Below are positions 1 through 9,014 of a stretch of DNA of 64,000 nt, in pieces; position 1 is the stretch's first letter, and the number at the start of each line of letters is the position of its first letter. Source of the stretch: Massilia sp. HP4 (GTDB lineage: Bacteria > Pseudomonadota > Gammaproteobacteria > Burkholderiales > Burkholderiaceae_D); contig NZ_STGG01000070.1 of assembly GCF_005222695.1 (NCBI RefSeq), forward strand, positions 88,963-152,962, given 5' to 3'. The notes below the pieces were generated by a model. That model worked only from the letters and a program-made list of their open reading frames with translations. It had not been told where the DNA came from and did no database searches. The position numbers and the translations under genes are program-made.

Positions 1-623
1 GACATCGCGGCGGTACGTGCCTTGAAGGTGCGGCGCGTGTCTTCGTTCATGATCAGGTCGACGTAGCGCTGGCGGTACTTGGTCTCCTGGTCGGCCAGGC
101 CGTGGAATTTGTCCGGCAGCGGACGGATCGCCTTGGCGATCAGGCGCAGCTGGCTGACCTTGACGGTCAGCTCGTCGGTCTTGGTCTTGAACAGGGTGCC
201 TTCCACGCCCAGGATGTCGCCCAGGTCGTAGCTGCGCAGCGCTTCCATTGCATCTTCACCCGCGTTATCGAGGGCGATATAGACCTGGATACGGCCGTTG
301 GCGGCCGGGCCGGAACTGTCTTGCAGGGTCGCGAAGGCGGCTTTCTTGCCTGCTTCGCGGCGCAGCATCATGCGGCCGGCCAGCACGACGGCGACCGGTT
401 CGGCTTCGAATTCTTCGCGGGATTTGCCGTTGTAGCTCTCGACCAGGTCGGCGGCCTTGTGCTGCGGGACGAAGTCGTTCGGGAAGGCGATGCCTTTGTC
501 GCGGATCGCGGCCAGCTTGACACGGCGCTCGGCCATGATCTTGTTTTCATCGGCGCCGGCTGGCTGGACCTGTTCTTGGTTTTCGGTGTTCATGTTTGAT
601 TGGTTCTGGTGTTGGATGTTCAT
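1..623 (-). CDS. lysS: Lysine--tRNA ligase, class II (LysS), N-terminal part
   Basis: This is the N-terminal part of the class II lysyl-tRNA synthetase, which charges tRNA-Lys in the cytoplasm. About 207 codons are present before the window edge cuts it off. The reading frame shows the typical N-terminal OB-fold anticodon-binding region (GRIQVYIALDNAG, then YDLGDILGVEGTLFKTKTDE) and the family signature FHGLADQETKYRQRYVDL near the edge. I placed the start at the ATG at 623 because it overlaps the TGA of the upstream phosphatase gene in an ATGA arrangement, which suggests translational coupling. A second in-frame ATG at 593 begins MNTENQEQ and is an equally normal start for the family; neither has a strong ribosome-binding site. 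It follows prfB and a HAD gene, reminiscent of the prfB-lysS linkage in enteric bacteria. Confidence 0.95.
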   Translation of the reverse strand, partial: MNIQHQNQSNMNTENQEQVQPAGADENKIMAERRVKLAAIRDKGIAFPNDFVPQHKAADLVESYNGKSREEFEAEPVAVVLAGRMMLRREAGKKAAFATLQDSSGPAANGRIQVYIALDNAGEDAMEALRSYDLGDILGVEGTLFKTKTDELTVKVSQLRLIAKAIRPLPDKFHGLADQETKYRQRYVDLIMNEDTRRTFKARTAAM

Positions 624-1285
624 GCGAGCAGCGATTCAACGTCCAGCTGCGTGAAATCGTTGACGATGGCGATGACATTGTCGAATTCGGCAAACGCCTC
701 GGCCGGCAGGGTGGTGGTGAGCACCACCGCGCGCATGCCGGCGCGGTGCGCCGCTTCCACGCCCAAGGGCGCGTCCTCGAACACGATGCACTGGGCCGGC
801 ATCGTCGCGCAGCGGTCGGCCGCCTTCAGGAACACGTCCGGATGGGGTTTGCCGCGCGGGACGTCGACCGTGCCGACCACCACCGCGTCGAAGCGGCGAT
901 GCAGGTCCATCTCGTCGAGAATGAAGCTGGCGCTGCCAGGCGACGCAGAGGTGGCCACGGCCAGCTTCCAGCCTTTGGCGGCGCCTGCATCGATGAAGGC
1001 GTCGAAGCCGGGAAGGGTGCGGCGGTGCGGGGCGTACAGCTCGCGATACAGCACTTCCTTCTCGTGGTTCAGCGTGGCCAGTTCGTCGTCGCCAAGCTCG
1101 TCGCCCAGGTAATGGCGCAGGATTTCCTTGCCCTGGCGGCCGGCGGTGTCGCGAAAGAACGCGTCCGGCTCGATGGTCTGCCCCCGCCGCGCGAAGAAGG
1201 TGATCCACGCCTGGGTGTGGAAGTCCATATTGTCGACGATGGTGCCATCCATGTCGAAGATCAGCGCGCGCGCGGGTGTGGTCAT
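620..1285 (-). CDS. HAD-superfamily phosphatase, beta-phosphoglucomutase-like
   Basis: A 221-residue haloacid-dehalogenase-type hydrolase, likely a cytosolic phosphatase or phosphomutase acting on a small phosphorylated metabolite. All four HAD motifs are visible: DMDGTIVDN near residue 10 (nucleophile Asp and acid/base Asp), LAVATSAS (motif II Ser/Thr), RGKPHPDVFLKAA (motif III Lys) and CIVFEDAPLGVEAA (motif IV acidic pair). The helical cap after motif I and the total length fit the beta-phosphoglucomutase/YqaB subfamily. The gene lies 14 bp downstream of prfB and its stop overlaps the lysS start, so it is probably the middle gene of a prfB-HAD-lysS transcript. The substrate cannot be read from sequence. 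Confidence 0.9.
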   Translation of the reverse strand: MTTPARALIFDMDGTIVDNMDFHTQAWITFFARRGQTIEPDAFFRDTAGRQGKEILRHYLGDELGDDELATLNHEKEVLYRELYAPHRRTLPGFDAFIDAGAAKGWKLAVATSASPGSASFILDEMDLHRRFDAVVVGTVDVPRGKPHPDVFLKAADRCATMPAQCIVFEDAPLGVEAAHRAGMRAVVLTTTLPAEAFAEFDNVIAIVNDFTQLDVESLLA

Positions 1286-1299
1286 CGGGTCTCTACCTG

Positions 1300-2404
1300 T
1301 TAAACGTTCTGCTTGAGGGATGCGGAAATGAAATCGTCCAGATCGCCGTCGAGCACGTTCTTGGTATTGCCCGTCTCGAAACCGGTGCGCAAGTCCTTGA
1401 TGCGCGACTGGTCGAGCACGTACGAGCGGATCTGGTGGCCCCAGCCGACGTCGGTCTTCGAGTCCTCGAGCTTCTGCTGCTCGCTCATGCGGTTACGCAG
1501 TTCGAGCTCGTACAGCTTGGCGCGCAGCATGTCCCAGGCCTCGGCCTTGTTGCGGTGCTGCGAGCGGTCGTTCTGGCACTGGACGACGATACCCGATGGG
1601 CCGTGCGTCAGCCGCACCGCAGAATCGGTCTTGTTGATGTGCTGGCCGCCGGCGCCCGATGCGCGGTAGGTATCGATGCGCACGTCGGCCGGGTTGATCT
1701 CGATCTCGATCGAGTCGTCCACTTCCGGGTACACGAACAGCGAGGTGAACGAGGTGTGGCGGCCGTTGGCCGAATCGAACGGCGACTTGCGCACCAGGCG
1801 GTGCACGCCGGTCTCGGTGCGCAGGTGGCCATAGGCGTATTCGCCGTCGACCTTGATGGTGGCGGTCTTGATGCCCGCGACCTCGCCCTCGGACTGTTCG
1901 AGGATCTCGGCCTTGAAGCCCTTGCGTTCGCAGTAGCGCAGGTATTGACGCAGCAGCATCGAGGCCCAGTCTTGCGCCTCGGTGCCGCCGGCGCCGGCCT
2001 GGATGTCGATGAAGCAGCTGGCATGGTCCATCGGGTTGCTGAACATGCGGCGGAACTCCATCGCCTCGATGATCTTCTGGACGCCTTCGAGGTCGCCCGA
2101 CACCGCTTCGATGGTGTCGTCGTCGCCTTCTTCGCGCGCCATGTCGAACAGGTCGCGTGCATCGGCCAGGTCGGCCTTGGCCTTCTCGAGCACGTGCACG
2201 ACGCCTTCCAGCGCCTTCTTCTCTTTGCCCATTTCCTGGGCTTTCTTCTGGTCGTTCCAGATCGATGGATCTTCCATCTCCTGGTTGACCTGCTCTAGTT
2301 TCTCCGACTTCTTATCGAAGTCAAAGATACCTCCGAAGTTCGGCCTCACGACCCGTCAGGTCGGTCAGCAGGGCGGAAATGGCGTTGATGCGTTCGGCTT
2401 CCAT
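1300..2404 (-). CDS. prfB: Peptide chain release factor 2, with programmed +1 frameshift
   Basis: Release factor 2 recognises UAA and UGA stop codons and triggers peptide release on the ribosome. The gene is in two frames. A 27-codon first part starts at the ATG at 2404 (MEAERINAISALLTDLTG...) and runs to CTT-TGA at 2326-2321. Translation must slip +1 there to continue DFDKKSEKLEQVNQEM and on to the stop at 1300, giving about 367 residues, the usual RF2 length. The catalytic GGQ motif (GAGGQHINKTDS) and the SPF anticodon-like tripeptide (VRKSPFDSANG) are both present. A start at 2349 in the second frame (MRPNFGG) would be an artefact. A TATAAT -10-like hexamer lies at 2445-2450 on the minus strand, without a good -35. 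Confidence 0.97.
2319..2335 (-). promoter_or_regulatory. prfB: prfB programmed +1 frameshift site with internal Shine-Dalgarno
   Basis: On the minus strand the site reads CGGAGG-TAT-CTT-TGA-C. An SD-like GGAGG (2334-2330) sits three bases upstream of the slippery CTT codon (2326-2324), followed by the in-frame TGA (2323-2321) and a C. This is the same geometry as the E. coli RF2 autoregulatory frameshift. When RF2 is scarce the ribosome pauses at UGA and slips +1 to GAC; when RF2 is plentiful it terminates after 27 codons. Confidence 0.97.
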
Positions 2405-2537
2405 GGTCTCGGCAGTCTCATTAGTTGGTTGAATCGAACCGGGGATTATACCCGACGACCGCTTGATGACGCCGTATGGATTGCCATGGCGGTCGCCGCT
2501 GCCGTATCATCGCCCCGTCTCGTTTCCCGGATTCCCC

Positions 2538-4546
<2,009 letters not shown>

Positions 4547-4550
<4 letters not shown>

Positions 4551-4658
4551 GGTTGGCGGCTGCGCCGCCGACGCGGTGATCGTTGGCGGCTAGATCATTC
4601 GGTACGATATAGGAGCAGTTAGCAATCGACGCGTCGGCGGCAAAGCCGCCAACCCTAC
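4547..4658. repeat. REP-like inverted pair between convergent genes
   Basis: Two 29-bp arms (4547-4575 and 4630-4658) are inverted copies matching at 27 of 29 positions. Each begins GTAGGGTTGGCGGC and ends GCCGCCGACGCG, so each arm also folds on itself (GGCGGC-nnn-GCCGCC). The 54 bp between them contain a further partial GTTGGCGGCT copy near 4582. The left arm includes the stop codon of cpdB. The structure resembles a repetitive extragenic palindrome pair and could also act as a bidirectional terminator between cpdB and the DUF2288 gene. I noticed no other copy in this window. Confidence 0.8.
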
Positions 4659-4667
4659 GGCATCACG

Positions 4668-4988
4668 TCAATGCAACTGCTTCTTCTCCGGCTGCACCAG
4701 CACGAAGGGGCTCACCACCGACGCCCACAGCACTTCATCGGCTTGCAGCCAGCCCTGTGCCTGCGCATCGCTGACCTTGGCCACGGCCCCTTCGTTCATC
4801 CAGCGCGTCACGCTCTCGCGGTCGTCGTGGGCGATGCGCAGGGCGACCTCGATCAGGTCCAGCGCCTCGCTGACCCAGATCACCGACCCGCTGGCGAAGT
4901 GGCGTTCCAGCTCGCTCCATTTGACGCGGCCGGTCTCGCGGTTGATCTTGTCATGCAGTTCGGTGTCGTTCTCGGGTTTGGTTTTCAT
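4668..4988 (-). CDS. DUF2288 family protein
   Basis: A 106-residue cytosolic protein matching the DUF2288 family, whose function is unknown. The sequence runs MKTKPENDTELHDKINRETG then VKWSELERHFASGSVIWVSE, which is the family's characteristic N-terminal block; the C-terminal half includes WLQADEVLWASVVSPFVLVQP. I used the ATG at 4988 rather than starts further upstream, which would run into the preceding RES gene. It begins 11 bp after the RES toxin gene and may share its transcript. Its function cannot be assigned, and the link to the toxin locus may be positional only. Confidence 0.8.
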   Translation of the reverse strand: MKTKPENDTELHDKINRETGRVKWSELERHFASGSVIWVSEALDLIEVALRIAHDDRESVTRWMNEGAVAKVSDAQAQGWLQADEVLWASVVSPFVLVQPEKKQLH

Positions 4989-4999
4989 GGTGAATCTGT

Positions 5000-5689
5000 T
5001 CAAGGAATCTCGACCGCAGGATGCGGCGAACCCGCCCATGTTAACCGATAGGTCTGCGCCTTGCGCACATTGCCAACCAGCGCCGGCCGGAAACAGGCCA
5101 GGCAAGTACCGCCTGGATGCCGCACGCTGGGATAGATGACGCCCATCGATCCGCCCTCGAGCAGCTCGTTCGCCAGCGCCTGCGACGCGACGTAGCTGGC
5201 CGGATCCAGGCAATCCTCATAGGCGGCAATCCCGCGCACATCGTGAAAGCTGGCGCTGAAATCGGCTAGCAGGCACTGGTAGCTGACGCTGTCGTCGAAA
5301 CGGCCGATCTCGGCGTATTCGACCGTCTTGTGGAAGATGACCTCGGCCAGCGAGGTCTCGGCATCGAAGCCGCAATACCAGGCCCCACGCTCGCCGTCGT
5401 TGAAACGGCTGCCCTCGGGCCGCGCATAGGTGAAGGCCGCATTGATGATGCGGAAGTTCGGCACGCCGAATACCAGTTCGTCCATGCCGATGCCCGGCAA
5501 CAGCCCGGACTCGCCGCGCAGGCGGTCATTGGTCGCGTTATCGAGGTCGAACAGGTCGCGCAGGATGTCGTCGCTCTCTGCGAGCGGCGCCAGCACCGAG
5601 TCTTCCATGTCGGCGAAGCGCGAGGGGATCAGGCGGCAGGTATCGTTCTTGCGCAGCAGCGTGAGCCGCGGCATCAGTTTCAGGCTCAC
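5000..5689 (-). CDS. RES-domain toxin of an Xre/RES toxin-antitoxin pair
   Basis: A 229-residue RES-domain protein. Characterised RES toxins (MbcT, ParT) degrade NAD+ or ADP-ribosylate a host enzyme, halting growth. The domain's conserved residues are visible: an Arg in TCRLIPSRF near residue 17, GSRFNDGERGAWYCGFD with a following Glu in TSLAEVIFHKT, and a Ser in GVIYPSVRHPGG. I chose the GTG start at 5689 because it overlaps the antitoxin's TGA as GTGA, the usual coupling in this family; an ATG at 5674 (MPRLTLL) is the alternative. The antitoxin gene lies directly upstream and a DUF2288 gene directly downstream. Confidence 0.88.
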   Translation of the reverse strand: MSLKLMPRLTLLRKNDTCRLIPSRFADMEDSVLAPLAESDDILRDLFDLDNATNDRLRGESGLLPGIGMDELVFGVPNFRIINAAFTYARPEGSRFNDGERGAWYCGFDAETSLAEVIFHKTVEYAEIGRFDDSVSYQCLLADFSASFHDVRGIAAYEDCLDPASYVASQALANELLEGGSMGVIYPSVRHPGGTCLACFRPALVGNVRKAQTYRLTWAGSPHPAVEIP

Positions 5690-6123
5690 AGGCCACCGCG
5701 CCGGGCATCGAGCAGGCGGCGCACGCTTTGCATCGCGAGCAGGCCGCCGCCGAGCATGAAGGCGAGCGGCGTGCGGCCGGCAAATACGGGGTTGGTATTC
5801 GGCAGCTGGACCCATTCGTCGGCCAATTTGTCGCCGTACAGGATGTGCAGGCTTTTGTAGATGCCGAGCAGGTAGGAGATGCGCGTGATGCGGTCGACTT
5901 CGAGCAGCCGGTCGGGGTTCTTCTTCCAGTCGTAGAAGGCGGATGACGAAAGGCCGCCCAGCAGCTCGCGCGCATCGTCGTCGCGCAGGCTCCAGGCCGC
6001 TGCCAGCTTGAAGAAACCTTTCAGTGCCGACTGCGACAGGCGCTCGCGCTCGGCCCGCGAATTGAGGTCGACCAGGGTCGCCGGTTCGAAGCGGCTCTTG
6101 GGGTAGGCATAGGCCAGGCTCAT
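5686..6123 (-). CDS. MbcA/ParS/Xre-family antitoxin
   Basis: A 145-residue antitoxin with an N-terminal helical DNA-binding half (ERERLSQSALKGFFKLAAAW, then LGGLSSSAFYDWKKNPDRLL) and the C-terminal DUF2384 region that caps RES toxins (LPNTNPVFAGRTPLAFML, then GLLAMQSVRRLLDARRGG). Known partners of RES toxins bind the toxin active site and repress their own promoter. A strong ribosome-binding site (CGGAGG) lies seven bases before the ATG. The stop overlaps the toxin start by 4 bp. A promoter with an overlapping dyad lies immediately upstream, consistent with autoregulation. Confidence 0.88.
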   Translation of the reverse strand: MSLAYAYPKSRFEPATLVDLNSRAERERLSQSALKGFFKLAAAWSLRDDDARELLGGLSSSAFYDWKKNPDRLLEVDRITRISYLLGIYKSLHILYGDKLADEWVQLPNTNPVFAGRTPLAFMLGGGLLAMQSVRRLLDARRGGL

Positions 6124-6147
6124 GATTCCTCCGATATAGGATTGTTT

Positions 6148-6187
6148 ATACTCCGATTTAGTATTGCATGCAAGGACCGGTTGTCAA
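6148..6187 (-). promoter_or_regulatory. Promoter and probable operator of the Xre/RES operon
   Basis: On the minus strand a perfect TTGACA -35 (6187-6182) is followed after 16 bp by AATACT (6165-6160), a 4-of-6 -10. A dyad with arms ATACT and AGTAT separated by 7 bp (6148-6164) overlaps the -10, the expected place for an autorepressor. The heptamer ATCGGAG also occurs twice on the minus strand, at 6157-6151 and 6135-6129, the second merging with the ribosome-binding site. Binding by the antitoxin is inferred. Confidence 0.6.
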
Positions 6188-6248
6188 GCGGGCCGCTGCG
6201 TGACAAAATCGCCTCATTGCCAAACAGCAAAGATTCTGACCTGATCCC

Positions 6249-6692
6249 ATGCGCCTGAGCTCCCTGTCACTGATCGTCGTCTGCCTCGTGGCTGCCGCTG
6301 CGGCCGGGCAGGCGCGCTTGTCGACCCAGGATGTGCGCAGCCAGGTGATGGAACATGAGCGTGCCTTCGCCGCCACGATGGCGGCGCGCGATTTCGAAGG
6401 GTTCGCGAAATACCTGTCGCGCGAGGCGGTCTTCATGACGGCCGACGGCGCCCTGCGCGGCAAGGAGGCGGTGATGAGAGCCTGGCGTCCCCATTACGAC
6501 GGCGCGCAGCCGCCGTTCTCGTGGGAGCCGGAACAGGTGGAGGTGGTCGAATCGGGCACGCTGGCCTATAGCACCGGCCCGATCCGCGATGCCGCCGGGC
6601 GCCGGATCGGCAGCTACAACTCGGTGTGGCGGCTCGAAGCGCCGGGGCGCTGGGCGGTCGTGTTCGACCGTGGTTGCGACTGCAGGAAGTAA
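6249..6692 (+). CDS. Secreted NTF2-like (SnoaL/DUF4440) protein
   Basis: A 147-residue protein with a cleavable signal peptide (MRLSSLSLIVVCLVAAAAAGQA) and an NTF2-like cone fold. The family pattern is visible: EHERAFAATMAARDFEGFAKY, then FMTADGALRGKEAVMRAW and YNSVWRLEAPGRWAVVFDRG. This matches the DUF4440/SnoaL-like group, whose members range from binding proteins to isomerases. No catalytic pair can be assigned. It stands alone between the toxin-antitoxin promoter region and a convergent PACE remnant, 6 bp from the latter. Confidence 0.7.
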   Translation: MRLSSLSLIVVCLVAAAAAGQARLSTQDVRSQVMEHERAFAATMAARDFEGFAKYLSREAVFMTADGALRGKEAVMRAWRPHYDGAQPPFSWEPEQVEVVESGTLAYSTGPIRDAAGRRIGSYNSVWRLEAPGRWAVVFDRGCDCRK

Positions 6693-6698
6693 GCCCGG

Positions 6699-7131
6699 CT
6701 ACGCGCCACGTGGCGCACCCAGCGTTGCGATCGGAAATATACGGTCATAGGCCAGGTTGAACAGGAAGCCGTACACCAGGTAGAAGGTGACGATCGCCAG
6801 GTCCATCACCAGCGCCGCCCACAGGCCGATGCCCAGGTACCAGGCGATGAGGGGAATCAGCATCACGACTAGTCCCGCTTCGAACAGGAAAGTATGGGCG
6901 ACGCGGATCGCCATCGTTTTCTCGACGCTGCCGCGCAGGCGCAGCATGGCGCGGTCGAACCCCATATTGAAGACGAAGTTCCAGACGGTCGCGATGGTGG
7001 CCGAGGCGATGCCGATCACGCCCATATGATCGACCGGCTGGTCGAACAGCGCCGCCGATCCGGGGATGAAAATGGCGAGGGCGACTGCCTCGAACAGGAG
7101 CGTGTCGAACACGGTCGCGCAGATTACGCAT
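6699..7131 (-). pseudogene. PACE-family multidrug/biocide efflux transporter, frameshifted
   Basis: This is a small membrane transporter of the proteobacterial antimicrobial compound efflux (PACE) family, normally about 145-155 residues with four helices in two repeats. The N-terminus MRNLRDRVRH starts at the ATG at 7131, nine bases after an AGAGGA ribosome-binding site. The rest (LLFEAVALAIFIPGSAAL ... VAHTFLFEAGLVVMLIPLIA ... LFNLAYDRIFPI) is in another frame. The join falls at about 7101-7107, where restoring one AC dinucleotide in CGACACGCTC gives the family sequence RVRHTLLFEA. I read this as a 2-bp deletion that breaks the gene, or a sequencing error. A start at 7169 in the second frame gives a protein lacking the proper N-terminus. 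A LysR remnant lies divergently upstream. Confidence 0.82.
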
Positions 7132-7187
7132 AAAGAACATTCCTCTGTAAAACGTGGGGGCCGCATCATCGCATACACGATCAATGT

Positions 7188-7385
7188 ATGCACAGGAGAG
7201 AAACCGAGGTCGGCGTATTGGCGACCTTCCTGGCGGCCGACCAGGAGAACCTGGTGGCTCCGCTTCCCCACATCCCCGAACTCGGCCAGGATATCTGGCT
7301 GTCGATGCGCAGCAGCGCGCGCATCAGGGCCGTGGTCGATTTCATGGGGCAGGTATGTGCCGGGTATCGCCAGGGTGGCGACTGA
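7188..7385 (+). pseudogene. LysR-type regulator, C-terminal remnant
   Basis: About 60 codons resemble the end of a LysR-type regulator's effector domain: GVLATFLAADQENL, then PHIPELGQDIWLSMRSSARI and RAVVDFMGQV, the usual WL...R.RAV.DF ending. The DNA-binding half and most of the sensor domain are absent, and no upstream frame supplies them. PACE transporter genes are typically divergent from a LysR gene, and here the remnant is divergent from a frameshifted PACE gene, so the pair appears to have decayed together through a deletion of the shared intergenic side. Confidence 0.6.
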
Positions 7386-7390
7386 CGGGA

Positions 7391-7430
7391 CGGATCGCTT
7401 CGATGGGCGGTGGCGCATCGAAGCGATCCG
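7391..7430. terminator. Perfect 15-bp stem hairpin, terminator-like
   Basis: Arms 7391-7405 (CGGATCGCTTCGATG) and 7416-7430 (CATCGAAGCGATCCG) pair perfectly around a 10-nt loop. It follows the LysR remnant by 5 bp and lies 36 bp beyond the end of the minus-strand operon coming from the other side. There is no T-tract on either strand, so intrinsic termination is uncertain; it could instead be a transcript-stabilising structure. Confidence 0.55.
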
Positions 7431-7465
7431 GATGGCTTCATGGCACGACGGTGCGCGCCAGGTTT

Positions 7466-8287
7466 TTAGTCCGCGCCCAGGCCGGTGGCCAGCGCCGCAT
7501 CGGCGCCTGCGCCCGCGCTGAGCATCCAGCCGGTCATCAAGAGATAGAACATCAGCACCGTGAACAGCACCGACACGCGGCGCGCATTGATGCCTTCGAA
7601 CAGCGGCTTCTTGCCGTAGTTGACGCCAACGAAATAAGCGCCGAACACGGTGGCCATATAGTGCACGGCGCCGAAGGTCTCGCCCAGTTCGCCCTTGCGC
7701 GGATGGTCGACCAGCAGGTGCGACAGGATCACCAGGATCAGGTAAGGCACCGAGGCGGCCAGCGGCGGCAGGTACAGGCCGAAGCGCTCGACGAAGGCGC
7801 GGATGGCCGGACGCTTGCGCGCCAGCAGCGGCAGGAACAGGTTGTGGATCAGGCCCGTGATCACGATGATCTTGAGCAGCACCGCCTTGTGCAGGCTTTC
7901 CTTGCCAAAGCCGAGGTTATGCAGATTGGTCTCGGCCTGGCGGTTATTTTGCAGGAACCACTCCGGCGACTGGATCTGCAGGATGCGCTGGAACCAGCTG
8001 ATCTCTTCCAGTGCGGCCAGGGCGACCAGGCCGGTCAGGCCGGCCAGCACCAGCACGCCGAGATTGAAGCCCTCGGTTTTCCAGCGGTCGATCGCGACAT
8101 AGCCCAGCAGGCCAGAAGTGAGCGAGAACGCCAGGAACTGCATCCATTCGACGATGCCGTCTTCCACCAGCAGGCGCGCCAGTTCATGCGGATTGTTTGC
8201 CCAGATCAGGGCCAGCAGCAGGCAGAATGCGTTGATGACGGTGGCCGAGACGATCACCGGATGCTTGTACCATTTGTTATCTACCAC
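7466..8287 (-). CDS. Uncharacterised polytopic membrane protein
   Basis: A 273-residue integral membrane protein with about seven hydrophobic segments (for example VIVSATVINAFCLLLALIWA, then WMQFLAFSLTSGLLGYVAI, LGVLVLAGLTGLVALAAL and AVLLKIIVITGLIHNLFLPL). The loop EEISWFQRILQIQSPEWF, followed by NNRQAETNLHNLGFG, is highly polar and looks like a conserved active or binding loop; EEISW...N.Q.E.NLHN recurs in unannotated bacterial membrane proteins as far as I recall. It is the last gene of a three-gene operon (4-bp gap to the gene before) headed by a sialidase-like protein. Function unknown; a role in envelope glycan handling is a guess from context. Confidence 0.6.
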   Translation of the reverse strand: MVDNKWYKHPVIVSATVINAFCLLLALIWANNPHELARLLVEDGIVEWMQFLAFSLTSGLLGYVAIDRWKTEGFNLGVLVLAGLTGLVALAALEEISWFQRILQIQSPEWFLQNNRQAETNLHNLGFGKESLHKAVLLKIIVITGLIHNLFLPLLARKRPAIRAFVERFGLYLPPLAASVPYLILVILSHLLVDHPRKGELGETFGAVHYMATVFGAYFVGVNYGKKPLFEGINARRVSVLFTVLMFYLLMTGWMLSAGAGADAALATGLGAD

Positions 8288-8291
8288 TAAG

Positions 8292-9014
8292 TTACTCCTT
8301 CAAAGACGAAAATTGTTCTGTTGCCAGCGGCTGCAGTGCGGGCCCCGGCGCTGGGGCAGGGTCCGGTTCGGCCACCCGGTCCGAGGCGCGGCGTCCGGTA
8401 CGGCGCAGGGCGGCGGCCAGCAGGGCGACCACGGCCCAGCCCCACAGCAGCGGGTCGATCACGGCATCCCACAGGTTGCCGGTCGGCAGGCGCAGCAGGG
8501 CGAAGAGGGCGAGCGCGCCGAGCAGGCTCGCCGCCGGACCGCGCGCATGGCCGCGCACGATCGCCAGCACGCAGCCGAGCGCCGCGACGATGCCGAACAG
8601 CGGCGCCGCTGCCGCGCCGAAGCCGGCGTAATAGAAGCCGCGCGCCAAGAAGCCGACGGCGTCGATGTACAGCAGGGCGCCGACGACGACGAGCACCCCG
8701 GCCAGCGCCTGCGGCATGGCCTGGCTGCGGCGGATGCCGTTCCAGCGCTCGGCCAGGCGCAACAGGCAGCAGCCAACCAGCAGGCCGCTCGGGTACTGGA
8801 AGGCCAGGCCCAGCCACCAAGCCGGCGACAGCTCGCCCGGCAGGGCCATTGCCGCCAGCGACACGGCCAGCACCGTCGCCAGCGCCACGCGCGACATTTG
8901 GGCCGATTGCGGGACCAGGCGGCGCCACAGCGCGCACGCCAGGGTGGCAAGCACGATGGCCCAGCCCAGGCGGCCGTACAGGATTTGCAGGGAAAGATCC
9001 GGCAGGTTCATCAC
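8292..9014 (-). CDS. Uncharacterised membrane protein
   Basis: A 240-residue, very hydrophobic protein with about seven membrane segments (LGWAIVLATLACALWRRL, VALATVLAVSLAAMALPG, ALAGVLVVVGALLYIDAVGF and others) and a basic, proline-rich cytosolic C-terminal tail (RRTGRRASDRV...PAPAPGPAL). I recognise no family. Its ATG (9014) overlaps the stop of the sialidase-like gene as ATGA, and it ends 4 bp before the next membrane-protein gene, so the three are almost certainly co-translated and functionally linked. Confidence 0.6.
   Translation of the reverse strand: MMNLPDLSLQILYGRLGWAIVLATLACALWRRLVPQSAQMSRVALATVLAVSLAAMALPGELSPAWWLGLAFQYPSGLLVGCCLLRLAERWNGIRRSQAMPQALAGVLVVVGALLYIDAVGFLARGFYYAGFGAAAAPLFGIVAALGCVLAIVRGHARGPAASLLGALALFALLRLPTGNLWDAVIDPLLWGWAVVALLAAALRRTGRRASDRVAEPDPAPAPGPALQPLATEQFSSLKE

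Noticed and set aside
2322..2349. A prfB start at 2349 (MRPNFGG...)
   Set aside because: The residues before DFDKK in that frame are not RF2-like; the true start is in the other frame with a programmed frameshift.
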